Of a DNA stretch of 64,000 nucleotides, positions 33,110 to 44,133 are shown one piece after another (within the stretch, counting starts at the first letter, position 1; each line of letters opens with the position of its first letter). A program made the translations under genes and the position numbers. The stretch is from Anthoceros angustus (Eukaryota; Streptophyta; Anthocerotopsida; Anthocerotales; Anthocerotaceae), in NCBI GenBank assembly GCA_010909165.1, contig VJWM01000182.1, forward strand, positions 186,001 through 250,000, read 5' to 3'. The notes beneath the pieces were generated by a model, which saw only the letters and a program-made list of their open reading frames with translations, did no database searches and was not told the DNA's origin.

Positions 33110-33509
33110 TGGGTTCTGGCAAAATTTTCTCAACGTTCCTGTCCCTCTTTGTCCGAGTGTTCTCTGGCCTCCAGAACGTGGCGTTGTTTCGAAACTAGCC
33201 CCGCTTTTGCTTTCTTGCCATCCTCCTCTGCGAATTGTGCAGAGTCGTAAGGGCTGGCCACGCTTCGGATCTGCTGCAGCCTTGCTCACTTCATCCCTTC
33301 TCATCATTGCCTCAAAGTGATACGCATTTGGGAAAAAGCGAGAAAGTCTCGCCTTCAAAGGTTCCTTCTTGCTCTTCCCTTCCGCGGCGCGGGCTGTTCG
33401 TCAGCTGTAGGTCACAACTATAACCTGCCACCAAGGGTTCCCTTCCTCTGCCTGTTTGTGGTGCGTGCCTATTCGTCGCCATAACATACCTCCTTGCCCA
33501 TTAGAGCGG

Positions 33510-34269
33510 CATATGTATGATTGTTATCAAGTAGGTATATCAATGATGATTATTTTTAGATCGAATAAAGTGAAACACGCAGATTTGTTTTCCACGAGTT
33601 TGGTATCATGCTTTGGCCTTGAAACATATGAACAGTATGCAATCATAGAAAAATAAAATATTTTGATATATTATTTTTATTATATTTTAAAGATGTGATA
33701 ATAATATCTTTAGAAAAATCAAGGAAAATAAGACTTTATTATCAAAAAGAGATGGGAAAAACCCAACCACCCCAAACACAAAGGGGGAAAAACCCAACGA
33801 AGGGCACCATGCCAGGGGGACTAGCCCCCACAATCATGCATAGGCCTACTCACCACTGGTGTTGAAGAAGCTGCATCTCCTGCGCTCGCTGTCGTTCTGT
33901 ACACTGCGTTGGCCAACGCCCTCTGAGCGATGGAAACCCTATGCCGGAAGAAAGCAACAATACAAGAAAGAGGGAGGCCAATCCCATTCTTGCGGCTATG
34001 ATAAGCCTTGGCGCAAGCCTTGACGAACCTAAAGAAATCCTTGCCCATGGCTTTGTGAGTTTCTATGGCAAGGGGGACGAAGCCATGGCCGTCCATATTT
34101 GGAAAAGTATCAATCTATACTTTATAGTTCACGGGACTTTCAGAAAGAATTTAAATTGAAGGTTTTCAATATTGGACGAACTCGTGGAAAACAAATCCGG
34201 GTGTTTCACTTTATTCGGTCTAAAAATAATCATCATTGATATACCTATTTCATAATAATCATACATATG
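33510..34269. mobile_element. Small terminal-inverted-repeat element with a captured fragment
   Basis: Arms of about 92 bp (33510-33601 and 34178-34269) are inverted copies of each other with few mismatches, both ending in the palindrome CATATG. The 575 bp centre holds a minus-strand frame (33821-34096) beginning DGHGFVPLAIETHKAMGKD with FVKACAKAYHS. A related peptide lies on the plus strand at about 54,500-54,590. No transposase is present. I read it as a non-autonomous DNA element carrying a piece of another element. The target duplication is not clear. Confidence 0.7.
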
Positions 34270-37200
34270 ACTACTGTCTCGAGGGCAAGAGGGATGAAAG
34301 CGTGGCCGTCCGTCATCGGAAAAGTATCAACCTATACTTTATAGTTCAGGGCGCTTTCAGAAAGAATTTAAATTGAAAGTTTTCAACATCATCTATATAT
34401 TTTGTGTACTTATATGGAAAAGAAGAACAAAAGTTCTATTGCACTCCACTAGGGACTTAAGGAACCTCCAGACATGGCAATGGGTTCATATCTCATACTT
34501 CACACATCTGTTTCATACAATGCTAAAATCCAACGATAAAAAAAGGAAGGGCTACACGCCCGTATTTTTTTCATGAATATTTTATGCCTAAACATAAGAT
34601 CCGTTTCTTTCCAAAAAAATTAGTCGGCCCATCTGGAGTTAAGTGAAATCATTATGTACTTTCTAGAGGTACTCATGCTAAGCTTGAGCCTATTTGTAAG
34701 GCCATGTAAGGGCCCAATGTAAGTGTATAGTAGGCAGAAGTACACATTATGTAAGGTGGTCAAGTTTTATTAATTACATTATTATTGTCTTGCATCTTAC
34801 AACCCTTGAATTCAATATTGCTTCTGTCCCTATCGTTATAGTCATGGCCATTGTATACCAGGTTATGGGCCTACGCACTGGCATAACGAGATTGGAGCTG
34901 TTCCAAGTTGTGTGAAAGTGATTGTCAGCTTCGATGGTTCTAACTTTCACCTTCGAAGCTTTAAGATGTAAATGGTGTTGGTGAAATGGAAGCTCTAGAA
35001 AATTATGGCAAGATACGAGGAGGTCCAGGACCTCAGGACGTAGAGCAATAAGAAAATGTGGTAGGTCGATCTTCTAGTACAAGACCACGTAGGGCATGTG
35101 CAGTGCAACAGCCTATAGTTGCTGCCTTCGTTAAGAGGAAGCAGAAGATGGCCACAAAAACACCTAACAAGAAACAGAAGTTGGGCACTTTGTGCCCCTT
35201 CCCAATAGGTATCACTCAGTAGTAGATCACTCAAATACCTTGCACCCTTTGTAGATGCCAGCATCACCTAAACATGTAACAGAATCTGGACTATGTCCTG
35301 TTGCCGCACTCACATGCTGTAATTGTGAGGAAGGTATTTGTGCTGCTGGAAAGCAAATTCGCTCAACAAAGGTGGCCGTGCCGGAGTCGAGGTACTCCGA
35401 AATGCTAATGCTGCCAGTTCTAGAATGCATGTAAGGAAGGGTGCATACAAGTTAACCATTCAATATGCTTTGCTTCTACGTTTCCGTTCTACATTTCCCT
35501 GCCCGTACCTTCCCTTCCTTTCTCAAAGTCTGGAATGGGAGAGTGCTCAGCAATGTGAGACATCTTCTCTCGTTGCATCGTAGCTTCTTGTTGCCTAGGG
35601 TGGAACCAGGTTTGTGGCGTGATCTAGCGCAGCAGAAGGATGGCATAGGCTCAACTACCTGCCACCAGTGATACCACACAGCAGCAACAACCCAAGCTCA
35701 TTTGCACCAAATACTTTGATGCCATCTACTTTTGCTACTGTGAGTCGATCTGCATTCTATGACCGCAAGTGAGGACTTCTCTTGATATCTATCGCACAAG
35801 CTTATATGGTCAGCTGTTTTTTACAGCCCTTGCTTACTAGATGACCAAGTATTACCGAGAAGGGGCATTTGATGATTGCAGAGGCAAGTGATCTGCTTTG
35901 TGGGACTGCGTTGCGATGAAGAGGAAACCAGCCGCTGAAGTGGAAGTAAGCTGCCCCTCTGTTAGCATCTCTTGTTCTGGATGTGTAGAATCTGCGAACG
36001 AACATTTGTCTTGGCCTTTTTGGTGTTGTTTGCTTGCATAGGTATACTTGGATCAAAAAGTTAGGCCCAGCGGAAGCCAGCACCAGCTAGTAGGCCAGAG
36101 TCTCCAGTGCTCTCTGTTCCCGCTCGACTGCGGACTATGGACCGGAGTCGTGGATGCTTGGTGCCGTGGAGCAGGCCAAGAGGCAACTGCATCTGATAGT
36201 TGTGATTGAGAATTTGGCGACATCCCTATCTTTGAGCTAGCTGCGAGTGTCATGGCTAGGTTTGCAGCCAGCAGTTCCGGGAAAGTGTGGCTTACCGTTT
36301 GTTTGTATTGGTGCAGTACGTTGATGCAGGGAAGTCATCCTGGATGGGGAGGATTTTGTGGTCCCTCAGTAGTATTTCTACAAAGGATATGCTCAACAGA
36401 TAGCTCCTGCTTATGTCATTCTGGATGGTGTTTGTCGTGTGGCCATCGTAAGGTTTTCTATGTGCAATGTTTTCTCTGGGAAATTTGTGCAACTTTTTGG
36501 AGACATGCAATTTGTCTGACAAGTTTGAGAGCCATCTACAAAGACAACCAATTGTGTCGGTGCAGAGTCGAGACCACTTTCTTACTCCCAAGGTCAGATG
36601 CCTAGGGGAGCAACGAGAAGAATGCAGGAAAGGCTAGATATGGCAACAGACTAGATCCTCATAGAAGTTCAAATGAATGCAGCATGCATTCACAACAAGG
36701 TTTGTTGAGTTCGTGACTAGCTAAGACTTATTGGGAGACAAGATAAGGAGCAGTTTGCAATCGGGAGGCAACAAAGATGTTAGAATGTCTAGCCCATACA
36801 CGTAAATCTAGTTCCGCTGGGGGTGCAATGGTGTGTAACAAGGGATATGGTTAGGGAAACATGGTGTATCCTACATAGTTTGAGTTAGGCAGTGCACACA
36901 CGAGTGTCCATACCACACACGAGTGTATGGACAAGTGAGAAGGAGAACACAGTACCCATGATATTCAAGGGGCTGTGCCTGTTTTCTGTAGAGATAAACT
37001 ATGGCTGGTTATGACAGGACTTTCACAAGGTATAGTAGCTTCACGTTAGTCTTTCACAAAGTGGAAAACGGGTTCAGGCGCAAGTGAGTTTTGGCGTCAG
37101 CAGTTATAGTGATCGAACGGAAATGAAACGACCCAACTTTGCACCACAATGCGATGAAGAATAAATGTTAACCGAATGGCTTTGCAAACATGGTGACAAG

Positions 37201-38523
37201 CTGAAAATAGAAGAAAGGGGACAAGCTTCGAAGCATGTATGTTAACACATCAGAATCTACACACTCACACAGAGAAAACCGTTAAGAGAATAAGAGCAAC
37301 TGACCTATCATCGTAAGCTTTCCCCTTTCAAAATTCGAGTAGGGCTTACCTAGCTATGGACCCACTCCTGGAAAGCGTGGGGCCTGTTTTAAACGCGCTT
37401 CTCTAAGCCGCTTCTACCCGTACTGATCCAATCCAAAGAACATTTAACTATGGAGTTCCAATGAACTCATGTACACGTACCCCATATTTGGCCCGTCCAA
37501 AATTAAAACAACCAAAGCGAGTAAAGGCGACAAATCAAAATTTGGCTACATGAGAGTGATTGCCAACCCGCTTATCAGGTCGATAATTACCTACGTAGGT
37601 TATCAAGGGCCACCATCAAAGCAACAAGGGAGCACTATCGATTTATTATGAATTATCGTCTCAAATGACGGTGAACTCGCAACGAGCTCACCGTGAATTG
37701 GTAACGAACTCGCAACAAGTTTACCGGTAAACTCGTAACCACCTCACGGCGAACTTGCAGCGAACTCACGGTGAACTTGCAACGCGAGGGAGTCCGGCGC
37801 GCCCAAGAGGATAATGGCCGAATGAACGCCCAGCGTAGCCGCGATCGCAAAATATTACATTATTCTGTAACAAGGGCAGGGTTTGACTCCTTCCACGTTC
37901 CACTGTACCTGTGACATGGAATCAGATTCTCGCCAGATTGACTTGTGGCTTTCAACCGCGGGTGACTTCAGGAGTGCGGAATCCGGACAGAGGAAGCGAT
38001 CTGAAGTCAAGCTTGGCTTGACGCGGAGTCTGGCCCCGCGTTGTCCGTCAGGCCGACTCCCGATCGCCTCACTCCTCTCTTCTCCACTTAATCGGCTACT
38101 CAGGTAGCGTACAACACGCTGTGAATCTCTCTGTGCCTCCTGGAACCGCCACTCCCCTGTGCCAGGATCACGAAAATTTTCTGACTTTCCACCGGTTTGT
38201 TTGTTTGGGCTGGGACCTGGATTGGATGTTGATTCCGCAACTTTCGATCCGGGGACTGGACTTCCTCCCATTCATCTCTCCCAGTCAGAGTCTTGTTCGA
38301 TATCCTTTCCGTCACATGCTGAGAAACAAAATGTGCTGGGGAGACGTGGTCTGGAACTCCTGGTTGAATCCTATCGACTTTGAACAGATCACTACTGGTT
38401 ATAGCTCATCACACTGAAAAACTACACTTCCTTGTGCTTCAGCTGTCATCGGATTGAATTCGGCCTTCTCATCAAGCTGCCGTCCTTTTGGAACTGGTTT
38501 ATTCCTGTCCTCTGTGGCTTGCA

Positions 38524-41500
38524 ATGCCTTGGACGGCTCACCTATTTCCTAGACGCAACACGGTGACGCAAGTGGCCTGTCTGTCTCTTCTTCTTCTGCT
38601 TGTGCTGGCTCGCATCCCCGCAGTGCGCTCCCAGGTCTCTCGCCAGCAAGGTACCAACAGTCTACCCTAACCTGCTAGGCAAGGATTGGTGCCAGGACGT
38701 TTATGATTGTGCAGGGCGGCATGTGACTCCTGCTCTCTCAACATTGGGTGGGATCTTATGAATGTGTCCGCAGGACAACGTCTGCGGGAAGTTGCGAGCA
38801 ACAATGGTTGGAACCTTCCGTCCTGGGATGCAAATGCGGATCCTTGTGACATTCATATGCCTTGGGATGGAGTCAAGTGCGAGGAGTCTACCATTGTTTC
38901 CCTGTAAGACTGCCTGATTATAGATGTACATTCTACTGCACTTGTCAATGCGGCCTGCAATGTGAGTGAGTCGCAATTGTAATGATTCTGCCAGGAACCT
39001 CACGAACCACAACCTCAAAGGGGACCTGCCTTCGGATCTGTTTTCAGCTCTACCAAACTTAACTCATGTGTAAGTTTGGACTGTACAAGCTTGTAACCAG
39101 CTTTCAAACAGCGTCTCAATGATTCGGATGCATATGCTACATGTTTTGGGTGTGCTGTCACCTGGGACCGCCCCCACCTGAAGCAGTTTTGCAAACGTGA
39201 GACTGAAATGTGCAGGAATGCTCGAAAGGCTGCTAAAACTTCGTCATGACATATTTGCAGGTTGCTTGGGCAGAATAGCTTCACAGGAGTACTTCCAGAA
39301 AGTCTTTTCCAGCTCAGCTCGCTGACACAACTGTGAGAACACCTCCAACCCGCCTCGTGTGAAAAATGCTCTCATTGCACACGCACTGAAACAGCTGCTA
39401 GGTCAGGTTCAATAAACTGCATGTCTGACAGCATTTGTTCCAGCAGGGATCTTTCATACAACACTTTTTCAGGTACTCTATCAAGTGAATACCTGGCTAG
39501 TCTACAAAACCTGCAAGTTCTGTGAGTAGTCTGCAGCTCAAACACTTTCTAATGCGGGTTTATGTAATGCGTGAGTGGCCAGTATGACGTGCGGTTTTGC
39601 GATGACACATGCTTTTGTGCAGGTCCTTAACTGGCAACAATTTTGACACCTTTGATCTCAATTTCACTGTCCTAAAAAGTCTCCAATACCTGTAAGCTAC
39701 CAACGCGTTCTTCAAACTGTGTGTCTTGGCCCCAGTTGGGTCTACATTTGACTAAGATATGATCTTGAACTGGGCCCAAGAACTGGTACTCGTCGATCCA
39801 GTCTGATCATAGCATCTTGAAACTGTCCTACGCAGGCTTCTAGGTCATAATTTGCCTTCACCGGTTGCCGGTGAAGGCAAATCTTCCGGTTGCAAAGTAC
39901 GGTTTTCAGATGGTGCCCATGAGCTGCAGGAGATCATAGCAATGTAAGATAAATCGTGACAAGCACCTCTGTGTTTTGCTCTGAATTCACACGTTTCACA
40001 TTATCTACAGACTCGTCTATTTTGCGGTCTATGTAGTGGTGTCAAGAAGCAGAGATCTGTGTGTATTGGTGTCATGGAGGACTCCTGTGAGTAGTGTTTC
40101 CATTTTCCTCAGATATTCTTGAGTTCTTGAACCTTCCTGGGTCTTTATGTGTTATGCTCGGCAACATGGTTTATCAGTTCGGTGTTTTGGTTGCTGATTT
40201 CTTGGTGGACTCTATGCGATTGGGCCTGATGACCGCTTCGATGGTACTTCAACAGAGATTTGGAAGGTAGCCAATTTGTCAGGGGACTACCCAAAGATCT
40301 GTGGAGCCGTCCATTGCTGCAAGTTCTGTAAGTCCTTGATTGCTTGTACCTTTTAAGGTTCGTATTGCAGATTGCATCATGTCAAGTCTGAGAAAAAAAA
40401 ATTTGTACTCAGAGGTGGCCTCTGCTCGATATTGGTCTTGCAGTGTTCTCGAAGGAACGAATTTTGGACTGAAAGATTTGCCTTCACCGGAAAACATATC
40501 CCAATCACTTCAGTATTTGTAAGCTGGTTGTGTTTCCTTTCGTTGACCTTGTGTCCAAGCAAGTGTTATTTTTGTCTGGTCTTTGATTGTCCGTGTATTG
40601 ACTTCAGGTCCCTCCCTGAAGGGTTGAGGGTGCCTCCACAATTACAAAATTTGGTTCAGAACAGGTTCACTCCTTTCTTAAGCTTGATCGACCTTTTGTA
40701 TCAGAATGTGTCTCTATCCCAGATGCTGCCCGCAGATATTGACAGTCAGTGATGTGGTACAATTGCAGCTCTCGCCCAGATGCGCTGTGCAACTATATTG
40801 GGCAATGGATTCGATGTGTTACTCCTCCACATTCTCCTGGTCCTTCGCAATCACCGGAACCAAGGCTGACTGTGGGAGCAGTCGTTGGCATTACCTTGAG
40901 CTCCACAGTACTCCTGTTTGTGTGCGTGGCTTTAAGTGCTGTGTTGGTGTATAAAAAATGGCAAAGTAACAAGTCCGATGAGGATTCCTCATGTAAGTTT
41001 GTGCGCAGCTATCCTTTGATGTTTGCCTTGTCCTCGTCAATGTCGACAACTGTGTCTAAAAGGAAATATAGTCCTGTACAAGCCCTGATTGTCGTGACGC
41101 CGGAGATGAGAGTGTGTGATAACATGCCGCATCCTTCTGTGCCTGGAAACTGACTGCTGATCTTTTCCAGGGTTGAAGCGAGAGGCAGGCCCAGCAAGTT
41201 CAGATCCTTCTGTAGACTCAGGTCCCGGGGGCCATTTTATGATACCCATTTCGGGACAGATTTTCACTTACCGGGAACTCCAGTTTGCCTCCAACGGTTT
41301 CGACACGAGGCATCAGATAGGCCAGGGAGGCTTTGGTCGGGTTTATCGTGCCATGCTTACTAGTGGAAAGGTCATTCCAGGTTCTTCGTTGTGGAGGGAG
41401 TAGCTAATTTTCATTTGCTGCGTCAACAAGGTCACGAGCCTTTTGCCTGCTTATGTAACCTCTGCAACCGGGTTGGTCGAATTCAGGTGGTTGCAATAAA

Positions 41501-42784
41501 ACAGATGGACGAAGAAGTTTGTGGAGCCCAAGGGGAAAGGGAGTTCCGGGTAGAAGTCGACATGCTGAGTCGCTTGTGTCATCCGAACCTTGTGAGGTTG
41601 CTAGGCTATTGTGCAGATAGCAGACACAGACTCATAGTGTACGAGTATATGCAAAACGGGTCTCTACATGACTACTTTGAAGGTCAGTGTTCGCTTGTCG
41701 ATGTGGTGACTACGTTGTGGTGGAAATGCTAGGTACTGTTGCTGGCAGCAGGTGATCAGCTGCGGGGAAGAATGTGTGTTGGTCTGTTCTGGAGCGGCAG
41801 CTGGTTTTTACGATAAAGCCTATTGTCTTTGCAGCAAAGCAAGTGAAGGATACGGGAAAGAAGTTGGACATGCAAAAGAGATTACTAATAGCCTACGGTG
41901 CCGCAAAAGCATTGGAATACCTGCACTCAGGCGGGGGTTTAGGATTCCCAATCATTCACCGAGACTTCAAGGCATCAAACATATTGCTTGACAGCGGTCT
42001 TCAAGCTCGGGTAGGGTGCTGTGCAGCAACTCGACCTTTTGGTGTCCTCTGTGTAGTGGTGGTGCATAATCTAATCAACTGGCTCCTCACTTCCTCAGGT
42101 CTCTGACTTTGGACTGGCCAGAACTATGCCTGGTCCTCAGAGGACTCATGTGAGCACTCGCGTGATCGGCACATTTGGGTATTTTGATCCCGAGTACGCT
42201 GCGGTAGGTGACTCCAATCCCGAGGTGTAAAGCAGAGTGTGTTGGGCGAGTTGCATGTGACTTGACTGACCGGCTGGGACGGTGCTGGCACTGAATTGCT
42301 TGAAGCTGTGATGGTGGCACAGACGGGGCAGCTGACAATGAAGACAGATGTGTATGCCTTTGGTGTCGTCCTCCTCCAACTTCTCACTGGCAAGGCTCCA
42401 ATTTTGTGCGCGGACGAAGACGGACCCCTGGGGATCGTGTCCTGGGTGAGGTCCTCAGACTGCTTTGCAGATTTGCTGGCAGTCACACCCCGCCAGAGGC
42501 TTGGATCTGAGTCTAACCTAAGGTTTTTGCAGGCTATCCCTGGATTGACGGTGAGAAAGAAGATGGTGAAGATGTTGGACCCGGACTTGGGAGACTCGGG
42601 CGAGTACTCCGTTCGGAGCGCGCTGAAGCTGGCAAATCTGGCACGTTTGTGCGTGAAGGACAGTTCTGCAGACCGCCCAAGCATGCTGGAATGCGTCAAA
42701 ATTCTGGAAAAGATTTTGCTAGAAGCCAATTCGTTCAGACAAAGGGGCCGTTCTTTCCGGCGCCTTGTGTCGCTAGTCCAGTGA
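38524..42784 (+). CDS. Leucine-rich-repeat receptor-like kinase
   Basis: I trace 16 exons, from 38524-38650, 38774-38903 and 38995-39069 through to 42323-42784, totalling 2211 nt (736 residues). The sum is in frame and all junctions are GT-AG. A signal peptide ([20 protein letters not shown]) precedes an N-terminal cap with [16 protein letters not shown]. LRRs follow, one per exon of 69-75 bp in phase 2 (for example [20 protein letters not shown] and [12 protein letters not shown]). A Cys/Pro segment and one membrane helix ([20 protein letters not shown]) lead to the kinase: [33 protein letters not shown] and YFDPEYAA. Catalytic Lys, Asp and DFG are all present, so it is likely active. The exon at 40608-40629 and its acceptor at 40746 are my best fit and the weakest part. 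It probably senses an extracellular ligand, which is unknown. Confidence 0.88.
39850..39882. repeat. Perfect 15 bp hairpin inside an LRR exon
   Basis: ATTTGCCTTCACCGG and its exact reverse complement are separated by TTG, in the exon that encodes the segment after LLLGHN. A related string, ATTTGCCTTCACCGG, recurs alone in the exon near 40,480. Confidence 0.9.
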
Positions 42785-43083
42785 CTCAATATCACGTATA
42801 CGTGTTGTAATGTAGTGAAGGATTATTAATTCAATTATTTGGGGCGCTGTCACCTAGTCTAAAATTAGACAGGTTGTATACATGACCGTTGTTCAACGTT
42901 CCTCTCTTGCTGCGCACACGAGGCAGTGGGTACTCTTCAATGCCTACCTTCCCCAGGACCAGTGCCGAGTCTCCGCATTCCTGAGCCTGCCATTCTCGAA
43001 CCTGGTGCGCTCACATGAGCAGCAGCAACTGGTGAGCAGCGGAAGGGAACATCGCGGAGCGGTTGCTTGGTCTCAGTGCTGCA

Positions 43084-43886
43084 ATGGAGGCGCCTGCCAC
43101 TCCGGACGTGAAGCAATCCCCGTCTCCAGCTGATCATGAGGCGGCCGCAAAGCCTGAGGTTGAGGAGCCGCAAGCGGGCGAGGAGAAGCAGGCGGAGTCG
43201 TCAGGAGTTGCGCTCAAGCAGGTCACCACTCCAGTGTTCAACAAACTGCCGCTGCTGGCACAGGACAAGTTTGCAACTCCGCCTTCCGGGAAAGCGGGTA
43301 CGCCTCCCCTGCCCCGCGCAAACCCGGTTCTGACCGAGAGGAACAAGGATGTGGATGCCAGGAGGCCGAACGCTTTGCAATTGCCTCCAAAGAATTTTCT
43401 GCGGCATCAAGAGAGGTAAAACTTCGCATTCTGTTCGACATTGCAACTCTCGTGTCCAGGAGCTGAACTCGCTCTTAAGTTTGCCAGCAACCTTGTTTGC
43501 TTCGTGTAGGTACATGAGCCCCACAGATACCATGGTGTCACCGATCTCGAAAGGTTTGCTCCTCAGGAACCGGAGACCTGTGAGGATGACGGCACCACTG
43601 GCACCCCCGAAGGTTAGCGTGCTGCAACGCCTCTGGCCTTGTTTCCTCGTCATTTCGCAAGCATTTGTTGAACTTTCGCACTCCGCTCAGCTGCTGCATC
43701 TTCAGGCGCAAGCTGTGGAGGTGGTTTCTGAGCAAGTTCTGTCATGTGGTTGCTACTGTAGGATAGACGTCTCAAACGAAAGCGAGATTATGGCTCAGAT
43801 CCCTGAATATTCCTCTTGTGTTGGTGCTGCAGGCGTTGGAGACCTCATTTGAGAATGAAAACTCGCTGTCTAGGTTGAACCGTTAG
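43084..43886 (+). CDS. Small protein with an SPTDTMVSPISKGLL motif
   Basis: Three exons (43084-43415, 43510-43612, 43833-43886) give 162 residues with clean GT-AG junctions. The N-terminal two thirds is low-complexity, rich in Pro, Ala, Glu and Lys, and probably disordered. The C-terminal part holds SPTDTMVSPISKGLLLRNRR, followed by APLAPPK and ENENSLSRLNR. SPxx sites suggest phosphorylation by proline-directed kinases. I recognise the motif as the type seen in short plant proteins but cannot assign a function. It starts 300 bp after the receptor kinase on the same strand, with its own leader. Splicing that keeps one frame across three exons is the main evidence that it is real. Confidence 0.7.
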
Positions 43887-44133
43887 GATCCGTGCACAAG
43901 CTGTTGAGACTCGGAATGGTCGTTTCTTTATAACTCTTGTGGACGGGCTGTAGATTTGTAAATACTGTTTTGGAGTGGGCATTGGCACCCCTGAACAATC
44001 CAATTTCTGGTTAAGGTGCCGCAAGCTCGCTCGGACACACAGGGACGTGTTTTAGCTTAGACACGGCGCAGGGACCACGGTGTGGTGCTGACATCTGTAG
44101 GTTGGTAGCATAACCTTTCATTTCAGGCCCTTA

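Larger units (their letters stand above)
32222..38523. other. Long intergenic region between the b561 and receptor kinase genes
   Basis: No gene supported. It contains an 18 bp-stem hairpin (33069-33109), an inverted-repeat element (33510-34269), a 95 bp direct repeat (about 34070-34165 and 34275-34370) and a run of degenerate 20-28 bp repeats at about 37,660-37,790 with GGTGAACTCGCAACG words. 34,990-36,610 has several short frames with no recognisable product and may be a decayed element. Confidence 0.55.

Noticed and set aside
40015-40088. Possible extra exon between LRR exons at 39943 and 40256
   Set aside because: It has splice-like ends but encodes no LRR pattern. Skipping it gives a perfect LRR join (EIIAIDLEGSQF).
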